DNA from: Rhodobacter sp.
GTDB taxonomy: Bacteria; Pseudomonadota; Alphaproteobacteria; Rhodobacterales; Rhodobacteraceae
DNA length: 64,000 nucleotides
Reading direction: 5' to 3'
NCBI GenBank assembly: GCA_020250125.1
Contig: JADCEL010000001.1
Location: 45,935 to 109,934 of the forward strand
The notes under the pieces: model-generated
Told to the model about the DNA's origin: nothing
Seen by the model: only the letters and a program-made list of their open reading frames with translations
Database searches by the model: none
In this document: piece by piece, positions 51,444-61,561 of the stretch
How positions within the stretch are numbered: the first letter of the stretch is position 1
Layout: each line of letters opens with the position of its first letter
Position numbers and translations under genes: made by a program

Positions 51444-52613
51444 TCAGGCGGCCCGGCGCTGGCGCATGGACGCGGCGAAGCGGTTGAACAGATGGTAACT
51501 GTCCTGCGGGCCGGGGCTGGCCTCGGGGTGATATTGCACCGAGAATACTGGCCTGCCCTCTATCCGGATGCCGCAGTTCGAGCCATCAAACAGGCTGATG
51601 TGGGTTTCCAGCACGCCTGGCGGCAGGGTCTGGCTGTCTACGGTAAAGCCATGATTCATTGAGGTGATTTCGACCTTACCGGTATCAAGGTCTTTGACCG
51701 GGTGGTTCGCGCCATGGTGCCCGTGGTTCATCTTGACGGTGCGCGCCCCCAGCGCCAGCGCCAGCATCTGATGCCCAAGGCAGATGCCGAACAGCGGCAG
51801 GTCGACCGCCAGCACGTCGCGGATCATCGGGACCGCGTATTGCCCGGTCGCCGCCGGATCGCCCGGGCCATTGGACAGGAACACGCCTTCGGGCTGCAGC
51901 GCCAGCACCTCTTCTGCGGTGGCAGTGGCGGGAAGGACGGTCACCTCGCAGCCTGACGAGGCAAGGCAGCGCAGGATGTTGCGCTTGGCACCGTAATCAA
52001 TGGCAACAACGCGCAGCCCGGCCCCCTGACGCCGCTGATAGCCCTGCGGCCAGGCCCAGCGCATTTCATCCCAGCGGTAGCTTTGTGCGCAGGTCACGTC
52101 GCGGGCCAGGTCCAGCCCGACCAGACCGCGCCACGCGCGCGCCCGCGCCACCAGGGCTGCAATGTCGAACCTGCCTTCGGGATCATGGGCCAGCGCCACA
52201 TGCGGCGCGCCCTGCTGGCGGATGGCGCGCGTCAGGCGGCGGGTGTCGACCCCGCCCATGCCGATGCGGCCCCTGGCCGTCAGCCATTGCACCAGATTGC
52301 CCGACGCCCGCCAGTTCGACGGCTCCGTCGGGTCCCATTTCACGACCAGGCCGGCGGCAACCGGACCGGCCGCCTCGTCATCCTCGGCGGTGACGCCGAC
52401 GTTGCCGATATGGGGGAAGGTGAAGGTCACCACCTGCCCGGCATAGGACGGATCGGTCATGATTTCCTGATAGCCGGTCATCGCGGTGTTGAAGACCAGC
52501 TCTGCCACCGTCTCGCCGGTTGCGCCAAAGCCCTGCCCGAAGAACACCGTCCCGTCCGCAAGGGCAAGGCAGGCAGTGGGGCGGGAAGCGGCGGTCTGGC
52601 TTGTGGCGGACAT
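51444..52613 (-). CDS. carA: Carbamoyl-phosphate synthase small subunit
   Basis: This glutaminase subunit supplies ammonia to CarB for arginine and pyrimidine synthesis. It has 389 residues. The N-domain has FNTAMTGYQEIMTDPSYAGQ near 41-60. The class I amidotransferase domain has the nucleophile in FGICLGHQML near 270 and the catalytic His-Glu in QYHPEASPGP near 355. The ATG at 52613 gives the family start; the much longer open frame upstream is antisense to yqeY. carB is not in the window. Confidence 0.96.
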   Translation of the reverse strand: MSATSQTAASRPTACLALADGTVFFGQGFGATGETVAELVFNTAMTGYQEIMTDPSYAGQVVTFTFPHIGNVGVTAEDDEAAGPVAAGLVVKWDPTEPSNWRASGNLVQWLTARGRIGMGGVDTRRLTRAIRQQGAPHVALAHDPEGRFDIAALVARARAWRGLVGLDLARDVTCAQSYRWDEMRWAWPQGYQRRQGAGLRVVAIDYGAKRNILRCLASSGCEVTVLPATATAEEVLALQPEGVFLSNGPGDPAATGQYAVPMIRDVLAVDLPLFGICLGHQMLALALGARTVKMNHGHHGANHPVKDLDTGKVEITSMNHGFTVDSQTLPPGVLETHISLFDGSNCGIRIEGRPVFSVQYHPEASPGPQDSYHLFNRFAASMRQRRAA

Positions 52614-52727
52614 GGCGCGACTCCTTGCGGCAAACGGGCGAAAGCTACGGTCTGGGGCGGGCCGGGTCAAGGCGGCGCGGAAAATGTCTTTGCTCTTCAT
52701 AACAATAACTTGCGCAACCCACGCTTG

Positions 52728-52756
52728 TTGTCTTGGCGGGCGCTGCGATGTATTGT
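52728..52756 (+). promoter_or_regulatory. Possible sigma70-type promoter of yqeY
   Basis: TTGTCT (52728-52733) and TATTGT (52751-52756) are spaced by 17 bases, about 28 bases before the yqeY start. Confidence 0.4.
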
Positions 52757-52784
52757 GCCATTTCGGACAGGGGGATGGAATGCG

Positions 52785-53243
52785 ATGAACATGCGTGAGC
52801 GGCTTCAGGCGGCCCTGAAGGATGCGATGCGGGCGAAAGAGGCGGCGCGCCTTTCCACGCTGCGCCTGATCAATGCCGCCATCAAGGACCGGGATATTGC
52901 CGCGCGCGGCGACGGGCAGGATGCGGGCGTGTCGGATGCCGATATCCTTGGCATCCTGGGCAAGATGGTCAAGCAGCGCCAGGAAAGTGCGCGGGCCTAT
53001 GAAGAGGGCGGGCGGCTGGAACTGGCCGAAAAGGAACTGGAAGAGATAAGGGTGATCGAGGAATTCCTGCCGCGCCAGCTGTCGGCGGCGGAGGTGGACG
53101 CAGCGATCAGCGCGGCCGTGACCGAAGCCGGGGCCACCGGCATCCGCGACATGGGCAAGGTCATGGCCGTGCTCAAGGCCAGATACACCGGCCAGATGGA
53201 TTTCGGCGCGGCCGGACCGCGGATCAAGGCGATGCTGTCCTGA
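52785..53243 (+). CDS. yqeY: GatB/YqeY-domain protein
   Basis: This 152-residue helical protein begins MNMRERLQAALKDAMRAKEA and has LSTLRLINAAIKDRDI near 22, GKMVKQRQESARAYEEGGR near 60 and the GIRDMGKVMAVLKARYTG end near 125. It is related to the tail of the GatB amidotransferase subunit and may bind tRNA. The in-frame sequence upstream of the ATG is the shadow of carA. It is divergent from carA. Confidence 0.92.
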   Translation: MNMRERLQAALKDAMRAKEAARLSTLRLINAAIKDRDIAARGDGQDAGVSDADILGILGKMVKQRQESARAYEEGGRLELAEKELEEIRVIEEFLPRQLSAAEVDAAISAAVTEAGATGIRDMGKVMAVLKARYTGQMDFGAAGPRIKAMLS

Positions 53244-53371
53244 GGTGTCGCAGGATAGCCGGGGTGTGGCGGACGCCCCGGACGCAGCGCCTGCGTCAGG
53301 GCGGTGTCGGCGCTCTGGGGCGGCTGACAGCAAGCCAACAGGCCGGTGGCCCCCGGCCCTGACGGGCCGGG

Positions 53372-53752
53372 TCATTCTGTGGGCGTGCAAATCTCGACCA
53401 GCGTGCCTTCGGGCGCGCGGACATAGCTGATCGTCTGTCCCCAGGGCATGTCCGTGGCCCCCTGGACCAAGGCGGCGCCGGCGGCCAGGGCGCGCACAAG
53501 GGCGGCGGGCACGTCATCGGTGGTGAAGGCCAGCTCGAAACTGGGCCGGTCGGGTGCGGCAGTAGCCACCTGTTTGCCAAGGCTTTGCATCAAGGCGATG
53601 CTGGAAAAGGCCAGCCGGGTTTCGCCCGTTGCCATTTCGCCGTAATCGCCGCCCTCATGCAGAAAGCGCAACTCAAGCCCGAAGGCCCGCGCGTAGAAGT
53701 CCATCGTCGCGCCAACGTCCGGGACATACAGAATGATGTAGCGAAGCTGCAT
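53372..53752 (-). CDS. VOC (glyoxalase/bleomycin-resistance fold) protein
   Basis: This 126-residue protein has two beta-alpha-beta-beta-beta modules: MQLRYIILYVPDVGATMDFY with ARAFGLELRF, and SFELAFTTDDVPAALVRAL with DPWGQ-like PWGQTISYVRAPEGTLVEI. The terminal glutamate is a common metal ligand in this fold. Substrate is unknown. Confidence 0.87.
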   Translation of the reverse strand: MQLRYIILYVPDVGATMDFYARAFGLELRFLHEGGDYGEMATGETRLAFSSIALMQSLGKQVATAAPDRPSFELAFTTDDVPAALVRALAAGAALVQGATDMPWGQTISYVRAPEGTLVEICTPTE

Positions 53753-53822
53753 GGTTCATCCCCGATACCGCAGGGGAAAGGTGACAGGTCCGGGCGCTGA
53801 TGTCACGCCTTTGGCGGACCGG

Positions 53823-54350
53823 TCAGCGCAGATCGGCAAGCCGCTGGCGCATTTCGGCGCGCAGGGCAAGCCGTTCGTCTTCTGACAGGAAGGCACCCAG
53901 TTCCACCTCGCGCCCCGCGCCGCGCAGGGTCAGGTACTGCGGCACGGGACCGCCCTTTTCGTGCAGGGTCACCGTGACCCAATGCGGATTTGCTTCCCAC
54001 GATTGCCGGCGCTGGCCCGGCCCCTGGCGGGTCAGCGTGATGCGGTCGGGCCACAGGATCAGGTCTTCCGTGATCTCGCCGTCGCGGTAGCTGCGCGACA
54101 GGGCGGTCCAGATCGCCCAGATCGCCAGCAGCAGAAAGGGCAGAATGCCCCAGAGCACGGGCGAGCCGACGAGCGGGATCAGCGGCATCGCAAGCAGCGC
54201 CGCCGTGACCGCGATGAACCACACGAAGCCGCGCCTGGACAGGGACCGGAACGGCCAAAGCCGCAGATGCGCCAAAGGTGCTTCGCCCTGCAAAAGGGCC
54301 CCGGACTGATCCGGGGCCTCCTGCAGGTCTTTGAGCCATTCGTAAGGCAT
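53823..54350 (-). CDS. DUF2244-family membrane protein
   Basis: This 175-residue protein has two close membrane helices near residues 42-80 (FVWFIAVTAALLAMPLIPLV and VLWGILPFLLLAIWAIWTAL). A cytoplasmic domain has WPDRITLTRQGPGQ and WVTVTLHEKGG. The family is common next to cytochrome oxidase genes. It starts 7 bases after the ctaD stop, so it is probably co-transcribed. A role in oxidase assembly is an inference. Confidence 0.85.
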   Translation of the reverse strand: MPYEWLKDLQEAPDQSGALLQGEAPLAHLRLWPFRSLSRRGFVWFIAVTAALLAMPLIPLVGSPVLWGILPFLLLAIWAIWTALSRSYRDGEITEDLILWPDRITLTRQGPGQRRQSWEANPHWVTVTLHEKGGPVPQYLTLRGAGREVELGAFLSEDERLALRAEMRQRLADLR

Positions 54351-54357
54351 TGCGGCC

Positions 54358-56031
54358 TTAGTGCGCGTGGCCCTTGTCCCAGTCGGACTGCTTGGGAAGA
54401 ACCTCAAAGGTATGTTCCGGCGGGGGCGAGGGCAGCGTCCATTCCAGCGTGTCGGCGTATTCGTTCCAGTAGTTGTTCTCGGTCACGCGCGCGCCGTAGC
54501 GCAGGGTGTAGAACACAATCCCGATAAAGAACACGAAGGACGCAAAGGACAGGAAGGCCCCCATCGACGAGAACCAGTTCCAGTAGGCAAAGGCTTCCGG
54601 GTAGTCGATATAGCGGCGCGGCATGCCCTGGCGGCCCAGGAAGTGCTGGGGAAAGAACGTCAGGTTGGAGCCGATGAACATCATCCAGAAGTGCAGCTTG
54701 CCCGCCCATTCCGGATACTGCCGCCCCGACATCTTGCCGATCCAGTAGTAGATGCCGGCAAAGATGGCAAAGACGGCGCCAAGGCTCATCACATAGTGGA
54801 AGTGTGCCACCACGTAATAGGTATCGTGATAGGCGCGGTCCACCGCCGCCTGGCTCAGCACGATGCCGGTCACCCCGCCCAGGGTGAACAGGAAGATGAA
54901 GCCGATGGCGAACAGCATCGGTGTCTTGAACTCGATCGAGCCGCCCCACATCGTTGCGATCCACGAGAAGATCTTGATCCCGGTGGGCACCGCGATCACC
55001 ATCGTCGCCAGCATGAAGTAGGACTGCTGGGTCAGCGACATGCCAGAGGTGTACATGTGGTGCGCCCAGACGACGAAACCCAGCACGCCGATGGCCACCA
55101 TGGCATAGACCATCGGAAGGTAGCCGAAGATGGGCTTGCGCGAAAAGGTGGCAACAACCTGGCTGATGATGCCGAAACCCGGCAGGATGACGATATAGAC
55201 CTCCGGGTGGCCGAAGAACCACAGGATGTGCTGGTAAAGCAAGGGGTCGCCGCCGCCCGCCGGCTGGAAGAAGGCCGTGCCGAAGTTGCGGTCGGTGATC
55301 AGCATGGTGATGGCACCGGCCAGCACCGGCAAGGCCAGCAGGATCAGCCATGCGGTCACGAAGATCGACCAGGCAAACAGCGGCACCTTGTGCAGCGTCA
55401 TGCCCGGCGCGCGCATGTTCAGGAAGGTGGTGATGATGTTGATCGCCCCAAGGATCGACGACGCCCCCGAAAGGTGCACGGCAAACATGGCAAGATCGGC
55501 GGCATAGCCCGTCTCGCCCGTGGACAGCGGCGCGTAAAGCACCCAGCCCAGCCCCGCGCCCTGCAACCCTTCCCCGCCCGGCGCGAAGACCGAAGCAACA
55601 GCCAGGGTGGAGCCTGCGATGAACAGCCAGAACGACAGGTTGTTCATCCGCGGAAAGGCCATGTCCGGCGCGCCGATCTGAAGCGGCATGAAATAGTTGC
55701 CGAAACCGCCGAACATCGCCGGGATGACGACGAAGAACATCATCAGCACGCCGTGGCCGGTGATCAGCACGTTCCACAGATGCCCGTTCGGCGTACATTC
55801 GGCAACCGATGCCGCCGCCGTCAGGCGCGCACCTTCCATGCACATGTACTGCACGCCGGGGTGCATCAGTTCCATCCGCATGTAGACGGTGAAGGACACC
55901 GACAGAAGCCCAAGGAACCCCCCTGCAAACAGGTAGAGGATCCCGATGTCCTTGTGGTTGGTCGACATGAACCAGCGGGTAAAGAAGCCGCGCCGATCTT
56001 CTGTATGGCCGTGGATGGCTGCGTCCGCCAT
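54358..56031 (-). CDS. ctaD: Cytochrome c oxidase subunit I (aa3 type)
   Basis: This is the catalytic subunit of the terminal oxidase, with 557 residues and twelve membrane helices. It starts [19 protein letters not shown]. The heme a ligand is in [11 protein letters not shown]. The CuB and Tyr cross-link region is [18 protein letters not shown], the K/D-channel residues are in conserved positions, and [17 protein letters not shown] carries heme ligands. It matches Paracoccus/Rhodobacter subunit I in length. Subunits II and III are not nearby, as is usual for ctaD in this order. Confidence 0.97.
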   Translation of the reverse strand: MADAAIHGHTEDRRGFFTRWFMSTNHKDIGILYLFAGGFLGLLSVSFTVYMRMELMHPGVQYMCMEGARLTAAASVAECTPNGHLWNVLITGHGVLMMFFVVIPAMFGGFGNYFMPLQIGAPDMAFPRMNNLSFWLFIAGSTLAVASVFAPGGEGLQGAGLGWVLYAPLSTGETGYAADLAMFAVHLSGASSILGAINIITTFLNMRAPGMTLHKVPLFAWSIFVTAWLILLALPVLAGAITMLITDRNFGTAFFQPAGGGDPLLYQHILWFFGHPEVYIVILPGFGIISQVVATFSRKPIFGYLPMVYAMVAIGVLGFVVWAHHMYTSGMSLTQQSYFMLATMVIAVPTGIKIFSWIATMWGGSIEFKTPMLFAIGFIFLFTLGGVTGIVLSQAAVDRAYHDTYYVVAHFHYVMSLGAVFAIFAGIYYWIGKMSGRQYPEWAGKLHFWMMFIGSNLTFFPQHFLGRQGMPRRYIDYPEAFAYWNWFSSMGAFLSFASFVFFIGIVFYTLRYGARVTENNYWNEYADTLEWTLPSPPPEHTFEVLPKQSDWDKGHAH

Positions 56032-56177
56032 TCTTGCCTCCGTTGGGTTGTAAGGGCAACGCAGGGCCGGGCCCCGGTCAGTTCTGGTCTGCTTTTAGAG
56101 ACGCCGTCGCGGCTGGGCAATCTCTGACTTTGGCAGGACGCAAGAAAATTCCTGCAATCGTGCGGTGTTGACCGGCG

Positions 56178-56600
56178 TCATTCGGACGCAGGCGCGACAG
56201 AGGCAAGGTAAGCCGCCACATCGGCACCACCCCTGGCCAGTTTGAATGTCATCTTCGACTTCGCCCCTGCATCGCCGGTTGCGTCCTTCAGCCATGCGGC
56301 CGGGTCGGCGATATAGGCGGCAAGCAGGGCCTCGTCCCATTTCGTTCCGGCCTCGCCCACGGATTTCAGGCTGTCGCCATAGTTGAAATCGCCCGAGGCG
56401 ACGGTGCGGCCGATGACTCCGTACAGGTTGGGGCCGGTCTTGCCGCCCGTCTGGATCGCCGTGCCGTCGGGGGCGATGATCGCATGGCAGGCCTTGCACT
56501 TTCTGAATTCGGCTTCGCCCTTGGCGGCGTCCTGGGCAAAAGCGGGCGCGCAAAGCGACAGAAGAGTTGCAAGCACGGAAAGGGGGGCGCGGAAGGTCAT
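56178..56600 (-). CDS. Periplasmic c-type cytochrome
   Basis: This 140-residue cytochrome has a signal peptide (cleavage after APAFA) and one heme motif, CKACH, near residues 35-39. GPNLYGVIGR near 57 and the probable Met ligand in KSKMTFKL near 115 complete a class I fold of the c2 or c556-like size. It is transcribed toward ctaD with a 146-base gap and could feed electrons to it. The start is the ATG at 56600; upstream in-frame codons would spoil the signal peptide. Confidence 0.88.
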   Translation of the reverse strand: MTFRAPLSVLATLLSLCAPAFAQDAAKGEAEFRKCKACHAIIAPDGTAIQTGGKTGPNLYGVIGRTVASGDFNYGDSLKSVGEAGTKWDEALLAAYIADPAAWLKDATGDAGAKSKMTFKLARGGADVAAYLASVAPASE

Positions 56601-56684
56601 GGGGCCTCTGGAAATCACGGATCGCGCGGCAACTGTTGCAAAGGTTCGCCGCTTCGGCAAGCGGCGGTGTTGCCGCAGGGGGCG

Positions 56685-57332
56685 TCAGGGGAAGTGGCGC
56701 GGGAAGGTCCGCGCCAAAGCCGAATCGAGATCGGCCATGCTGACCGGCAGGCCCAGATCGACAAGGCTGGTCACGCCGTGGCCCCGGATGCCGCAGGGGA
56801 CGATGCCGCTGAAATGGTCAAGGTCCGGCTCCACATTGATCGACAGGCCATGAAAGCTGACCCATTTGCGCAGCTTGACCCCGATGGCCGCGATCTTGTC
56901 CTCTCGCGGCGTGCCGTCGGGGTTGGGTGGGCGGTCGGGGCGCACCACCCAGACGCCCACGCGCCCCGCGCGGCGTTCGCCCCGGATACCGAATTCGGCC
57001 AGCGTGTCGATGACCCAGCTTTCCAGCGCGCAGACAAAGCGGCGCACGTCGCGGCCGCGGGTGTTGAGGTCAAGCATGGTATAGACAACGCGCTGGCCGG
57101 GACCGTGGTAGGTATACTGCCCCCCCCGCCCCGCCCGATGCACCGCAAACCGGTGCGGGTCCGTCAGGTCTTCGGGCCGGGCCGAGGTGCCGGCCGTGTA
57201 AAGCGCCGGATGTTCCAGGAGCCAGACCGCCTCGGGCGCGGTCCCGTCTGCAATGGCGGCAACGCGGGCCTCCATCGCGGCAAGGGTTGCGTCATAGGGG
57301 GCAAGACCGGGAAGATGGGTCCATTCGGGCAT
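56685..57332 (-). CDS. lipB: Octanoyl-[ACP]:protein octanoyltransferase LipB
   Basis: This enzyme moves octanoate from ACP to lipoyl domains in the first step of lipoate assembly. It has 215 residues. The substrate pocket has [16 protein letters not shown] near 69-84. The catalytic lysine is in [10 protein letters not shown] near 150 and the cysteine in [11 protein letters not shown] near 181. The start is the ATG at 57332 ([13 protein letters not shown]); the longer frame is not family-like. Confidence 0.95.
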   Translation of the reverse strand: MPEWTHLPGLAPYDATLAAMEARVAAIADGTAPEAVWLLEHPALYTAGTSARPEDLTDPHRFAVHRAGRGGQYTYHGPGQRVVYTMLDLNTRGRDVRRFVCALESWVIDTLAEFGIRGERRAGRVGVWVVRPDRPPNPDGTPREDKIAAIGVKLRKWVSFHGLSINVEPDLDHFSGIVPCGIRGHGVTSLVDLGLPVSMADLDSALARTFPRHFP

Positions 57333-57556
57333 GGTGGTTCCGCTTCGGCGCCGGGCGGTGGCGCCGGTCTGTGATAGCGCGCCGACGGGAACGCGAAAAG
57401 GGCCGGGCAACTGCCGGCAAAATCCTGACACGGGCCTGGCACGGAAGCGGACCTTGTTCCAGGCAGGCACAGCCCCCTTTTTTCGCAGGCAGGGGCTTGC
57501 CAAGCCTTCACACATGCAGCCCCCGGAGAGTCGGGACGGTTCCGGTCACAGTGTTG

Positions 57557-58186
57557 TCAGTCGCGATTCTCCAGCCAAAGTTCACCGCGCACAAGACCGT
57601 TATTGTTGGCATCACTCAGTCTGCAAGTGGCTGCAGCGACTGACGGCGTTATTCCGGTAGAAAAGACATTTGCAAATCCAGCACCCTCATCCCTGATAAC
57701 TGCAAACTTGACCCCGGTGGCGAACAGGGTATCCTTTTGAGCCGAAACGACAAAAAGCCGCGAGCACAGATGAACTGGCATTTGCCAAATATACAGCACA
57801 GCCCAAAGGGTGCCGTCTGACCAGGCCGAACCGCTAATGCTGGCATACATGCCTGCGAACGGCAGCCTGAGGCGCTGCCCCGAGGGCTTCGTTGCGTCCC
57901 AAAGATTTGCTGGAACGGACCCTCTGGTATTGAGCACATTCTCAACGTCGATCAGCGATGTGGTGACACCGTCGGGCATCTCAGTTACCATCACGCGCAA
58001 GTCCGCGATCATCGCGGCAAACGCCCGGGCAGTATCATTGGTCCGGGACTGAAGCGATGCCTGCTGGTAGAAAAGCAGCCCCCCGACGATCAGCGCCAGA
58101 GAAATCGCAATATACAGCACGGCCTCAATCAGCGTCACGCCGCGCCGCCGCCGGGCCGGTTGAGCCACCTTAAGGTTCCGTGTCAC
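57557..58186 (-). CDS. Orphan type IVb-like prepilin 1
   Basis: This 209-residue protein has a basic leader ending RRRRG, then VTLIEAVLYIAISLALIVGG, the prepilin signal with Glu at +5 of the mature chain. The C-terminal domain has ENVLNTRGSVPANLW near 95, YIWQMPVHLCSRL near 145 and one more cysteine near the end (AATCRLSD). Two cysteines fit the disulfide-bounded D region of type IVb pilins. The start is probably GTG 58186; the frame continues upstream to 58267. No pilus assembly genes are in the window. A diverged paralogue is at 60484. Confidence 0.78.
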   Translation of the reverse strand: MTRNLKVAQPARRRRGVTLIEAVLYIAISLALIVGGLLFYQQASLQSRTNDTARAFAAMIADLRVMVTEMPDGVTTSLIDVENVLNTRGSVPANLWDATKPSGQRLRLPFAGMYASISGSAWSDGTLWAVLYIWQMPVHLCSRLFVVSAQKDTLFATGVKFAVIRDEGAGFANVFSTGITPSVAAATCRLSDANNNGLVRGELWLENRD

Positions 58187-58493
58187 TTCATCACCTTTGC
58201 GCGCAACACGCCCTGCGACATACAAGGCCAATCCCCGCAACGCGTACCCCATGGGTGCAACTGCCACAAGTCAAATTCAGTTGTCTTTTGATCCATGACC
58301 AAGGCTTGGTCCGAAGGTCCGGGCAATCGCATGAACGCCTGCCGGGGTCCCCCGGGGCGATTTGCATGAGTGATGAAAGACCCCGATCATGGAGGTTTCC
58401 GCATGGCCCGCCCATCGCTTCCCGGCGATGTTTCGGCCCCTGATGATCCGCACCAGCGGGGCAAAGTTGTGTATCCTTTGCCTGGGATCATGC

Positions 58494-58676
58494 TTTATCG
58501 GGAACCGCCGCCACCGGGTTCCGGACCCGGTGTTCCAAGATGCCCTGATGCGCCCGCGCACCGGGAACGGACCCGCAAACATGGCCACACCCCGGCACAT
58601 GGCCATGACCCTGATCCGGAACGCAGGCAAAGATTACAGCCTCAAGACCCGCCCGAAAGCCGCCATCCGGGGATCA
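58494..58676 (+). pseudogene. ISAs1-family transposase C-terminal relic
   Basis: The frame reads IGNRRHRVPDPVFQD, then [38 protein letters not shown]. This follows the ISAs1-type C-terminus (IENRLHWVLDVVFHED, R-RTGNG-NMA-LRH-AL-LIR, K-S-K-RRKAAGWD) with several substitutions and a premature end. No transposase start or terminal repeats are visible. The rest of the gap 58187-58944 holds nothing I can assign. Confidence 0.65.
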
Positions 58677-58944
58677 TGACTGTCACAACCCCCCATCACC
58701 GGTACCGCCCGATCACCTTCAGGCGCTTCCCCAAGGTCATTCCACCGCGACGGGCAGGGTGCAGGAACGCATCGACCCCAGGCTGAGGGGGCAGGGTGCG
58801 TGCAAGCCTGCACCCTGCCCCGCTTCGCTGATCCATCCTTGCCCCGCCCGCCGCAGCCCCTTGATATCCCTCGGCCTGCCATCCCGCCCGGCGGGGCGCG
58901 TGCCCGCCTTCCCACCGGGCCGCGTTTCCGCTATACCGCGCGCC

Positions 58945-60354
58945 ATGTCGCAGAACCCGCCCGGCCTTCGCCCCGACACCGTCACCGCGCGCGTCCCGCG
59001 CGATGCCCGCGCGGGCGCCCCCGATGACCGGCGGGCGGGCCAGCCCACCATCGGCATGGTCAGCCTCGGCTGCCCCAAGGCGCTGGTGGACAGCGAGCGC
59101 ATCCTGACCCGCCTGCGCGCCGAAGGCTATGCCATCAGCCCCGATTACCAGGGTGCCGATGCGGTGATCGTGAACACCTGCGGCTTTCTGGACAGCGCCC
59201 GGGCCGAAAGCCTGGATGCCATCGCCGAGGCGCTGCGCGAGAATGGCCGGGTCATCGTCACCGGTTGCCTGGGGGCGGAACCCGATTACATCACCGGCGC
59301 GCATCCCCGCGTGTTGGCCGTCACCGGCCCGCATCAATATGAACAGGTGCTGGACGCCGTCCATGCCGCCGTGCCGCCTGCGCCCGATCCCTTCATCGAT
59401 CTGCTGCCCGCGTCCGCCGTCACACTGACCCCGCGCCATTACAGCTATCTGAAGATTTCCGAAGGCTGCAATCACAGGTGCAGGTTCTGCATCATCCCCG
59501 ACATGCGCGGCCGGCTGCAAAGCCGCCCCGCCCATGCCGTGCTGCGCGAGGCGGAAAAGCTGGTTGACGCGGGGGTGCGGGAACTGCTGGTGATCAGCCA
59601 GGACACTTCGGCCTACGGCGTGGACCGCAAGCATGATCTGTCGCCCTGGAAGGACCGCCAGGTGCGCGCCCATATCACCGATCTGGCGCGCGAACTGGGC
59701 GGGCTGGGGGCCTGGGTGCGGCTGCATTACGTCTACCCCTATCCGCATGTGCGCGATCTGGTGCCGCTGATGGCCGAAGGGCTGATCCTGCCCTATCTTG
59801 ACATTCCCTTCCAGCACGCCCATCCCGAAACGCTGCGCCGCATGGCCCGCCCCGCTGCCGCCGCCCGGACCTTGGATGAAATCGCTGCCTGGCGCGCCAC
59901 CTGCCCGGACATCACGCTGCGATCCACCTTCATCGTCGGCTATCCCGGCGAGACGGAAGAGGAATTCCAGACCCTGCTGGACTGGATGGATGAGGCGCAG
60001 CTCGACCGGGTCGGCTGTTTTCAGTATGAAGATGTTGCCGGTGCCCGCTCCAACGCGCTGCCCGACCATGTTCCGGAAGAGGTCAGGCAGGACCGCAGGG
60101 ATCGCTTCATGCAAAAGGCCCAGGCCATTTCCGAAGCAAAGCTGGAGGCCAGGGTCGGATCGGTGATCGAGGTGATCGTGGACGAGGTTGATGGCGAAGG
60201 CGCCACCTGCCGCACCAGGGCCGATGCGCCGGAAATTGATGGCAACCTTTTCATCGACGAAGGCTTCGAGGGGCTGACCCCCGGCCAGCTGGTGACCGTC
60301 CGGGTGGACGAGGCCGGTGCCTATGACCTGTGGGGCACCCGCCTTGGGGCGTGA
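58945..60354 (+). CDS. rimO: Ribosomal protein S12 methylthiotransferase RimO
   Basis: This radical-SAM enzyme adds methylthio to Asp88 of S12. It has 469 residues. The UPF0004 domain has [16 protein letters not shown] near 38-53 and VNTCGFLD near 76, plus a third cluster cysteine in VTGCLGAEP near 110. The radical SAM motif is CNHRCRFC near 175-182. A TRAM domain ends the protein. The start is the ATG at 58945 (MSQNPPG), the first close upstream of the conserved region; the earlier part of the frame is unlike RimO. Confidence 0.95.
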   Translation: MSQNPPGLRPDTVTARVPRDARAGAPDDRRAGQPTIGMVSLGCPKALVDSERILTRLRAEGYAISPDYQGADAVIVNTCGFLDSARAESLDAIAEALRENGRVIVTGCLGAEPDYITGAHPRVLAVTGPHQYEQVLDAVHAAVPPAPDPFIDLLPASAVTLTPRHYSYLKISEGCNHRCRFCIIPDMRGRLQSRPAHAVLREAEKLVDAGVRELLVISQDTSAYGVDRKHDLSPWKDRQVRAHITDLARELGGLGAWVRLHYVYPYPHVRDLVPLMAEGLILPYLDIPFQHAHPETLRRMARPAAAARTLDEIAAWRATCPDITLRSTFIVGYPGETEEEFQTLLDWMDEAQLDRVGCFQYEDVAGARSNALPDHVPEEVRQDRRDRFMQKAQAISEAKLEARVGSVIEVIVDEVDGEGATCRTRADAPEIDGNLFIDEGFEGLTPGQLVTVRVDEAGAYDLWGTRLGA

Positions 60355-60483
60355 CAGGACGCTTTCTGTGCCGCCCCGCCGCCAGTGCCGTTCACCTGTC
60401 AGCATATCCTAAAGGCCGGATGGATCACGGCTTTGTCATGATTTATCATCAAGTGTAACGGTCGGCCAGAAAAGGGGCACAGG

Positions 60484-61167
60484 GTGACAGGGGCACGAGA
60501 CAACCGGAACCGGGCCGCGCGGCGGTTGCGCGCCGTGACGCTGATAGAAAGCGTACTTTTCGTCTCCGTGGCGCTGGGGTTGATCGTGGGTGGCCTTGCG
60601 GTCTATCAGCAGTCGTCGCTGTCGGAACGCGCTTCCAGCCAGATGCGGATGCTGGGCTCCATCGTCGCCGAAACGCGGTTGCTTCTTGACCAGAAGCTGG
60701 GCCTGCCTGATCTGTCCAGCACGGTTGATCCGATGTTGCCGGCGGCGGTGGTGGATAACGTGCTGGTCACGGCGGGTGCCGTCGCGGCAACATACCTGAA
60801 TCCAGGTGCCCCGCCAAACCGTGTTGGATGGCCCTCGCCGATCCGTCACGGCTGGCAGGGGGCCATGAACATTCTTGCCGCAAGACGGGACGGAACGGTG
60901 CCGCATATGCTGGTCTATCTTGAGGATATCCCCTCGGAGGTCTGCGTGCGGCTTTCCTCGATGACCGCAACCGGCAAAACCGGCTTTGTCGAGCAGATCA
61001 CCGAGATTGTCTTTCAGGTGCCCAACGGGTCAGGCGGCTTCAATTCCGCCAGGCTGCCGTCCCTTGCCTATCCGCTTCCCATCACTCCGGACGATCTGGC
61101 GCTTCCCGCTCACTGCGGACCTGCGGGCGGGCGCGTGAACGTGATCTACTGGGTGCCGCTGGACTAG
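60484..61167 (+). CDS. Orphan type IVb-like prepilin 2
   Basis: This 227-residue paralogue of prepilin 1 has a basic leader ending RRLRA, then VTLIESVLFVSVALGLIVGG with Glu at +5. The residue before the cleavage site is Ala rather than the usual Gly. The head domain has VDNVLVTAGAVAATYLN near 94, YLEDIPSEVCVRLSS near 148 and a second cysteine near residue 215 (LPAHCGPAGG). The NVL-T-G-V-A and YxxxxPxxxCxRL pattern shared with prepilin 1 resembles PilS-type major pilins. It starts with GTG after AAAGGGG. Confidence 0.78.
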   Translation: MTGARDNRNRAARRLRAVTLIESVLFVSVALGLIVGGLAVYQQSSLSERASSQMRMLGSIVAETRLLLDQKLGLPDLSSTVDPMLPAAVVDNVLVTAGAVAATYLNPGAPPNRVGWPSPIRHGWQGAMNILAARRDGTVPHMLVYLEDIPSEVCVRLSSMTATGKTGFVEQITEIVFQVPNGSGGFNSARLPSLAYPLPITPDDLALPAHCGPAGGRVNVIYWVPLD

Positions 61168-61561
61168 GGATCTGTGCGTGCCGCAGAATGCTTTCGGCTT
61201 GATCACGGGTTCGGGAAGGATTGGATGGTGCGTGCGGCCCGCATTGCGGCGGCGCTGACGCCGGACCTGACCGGTTCGATGGCATCCCTGATCTCGATTG
61301 GCCCGCCGTCGGCTTGCCCTGGCCGGACACATAGCAGGACTTTGTGGAACCCTTCCGTGACGCAGATCAAGGGTGCCGATCCGTTTGACATGGGCCTTCC
61401 GGTGCCCCGGCACAAGGGTGCCCTGTTCCTCTCCACAGGATCGCGCACCACGCGACAAACCCGGCGAAAGCGGTCTGGGCCACGGCAGCACTGGCGCAAT
61501 CCTTGGCCATGGCCGCGCGCGGGCCGCGCGCCGCCGGGACGAAATCGATAGCCGCCAACCC
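61168..61561. other. Degenerate stretch without a convincing gene
   Basis: On the minus strand two short frames look like pieces of a small exported protein: an alanine-rich hydrophobic run (ASAAVAQTAFAGFVAWC, near 61490-61540) and, in another frame, SAPLICVTEGFHKVLLCV near 61330-61380. They do not join in one frame. I read this as a decayed gene of unknown family. Confidence 0.4.

Noticed and set aside
52083..52784. Upstream extension of the yqeY frame
   Set aside because: It is antisense to carA; the conserved YqeY start is at 52785.
54361..56127. A 588-codon plus-strand open frame and a 551-codon alternative minus frame
   Set aside because: Both are shadows of ctaD, which has all cytochrome oxidase motifs.
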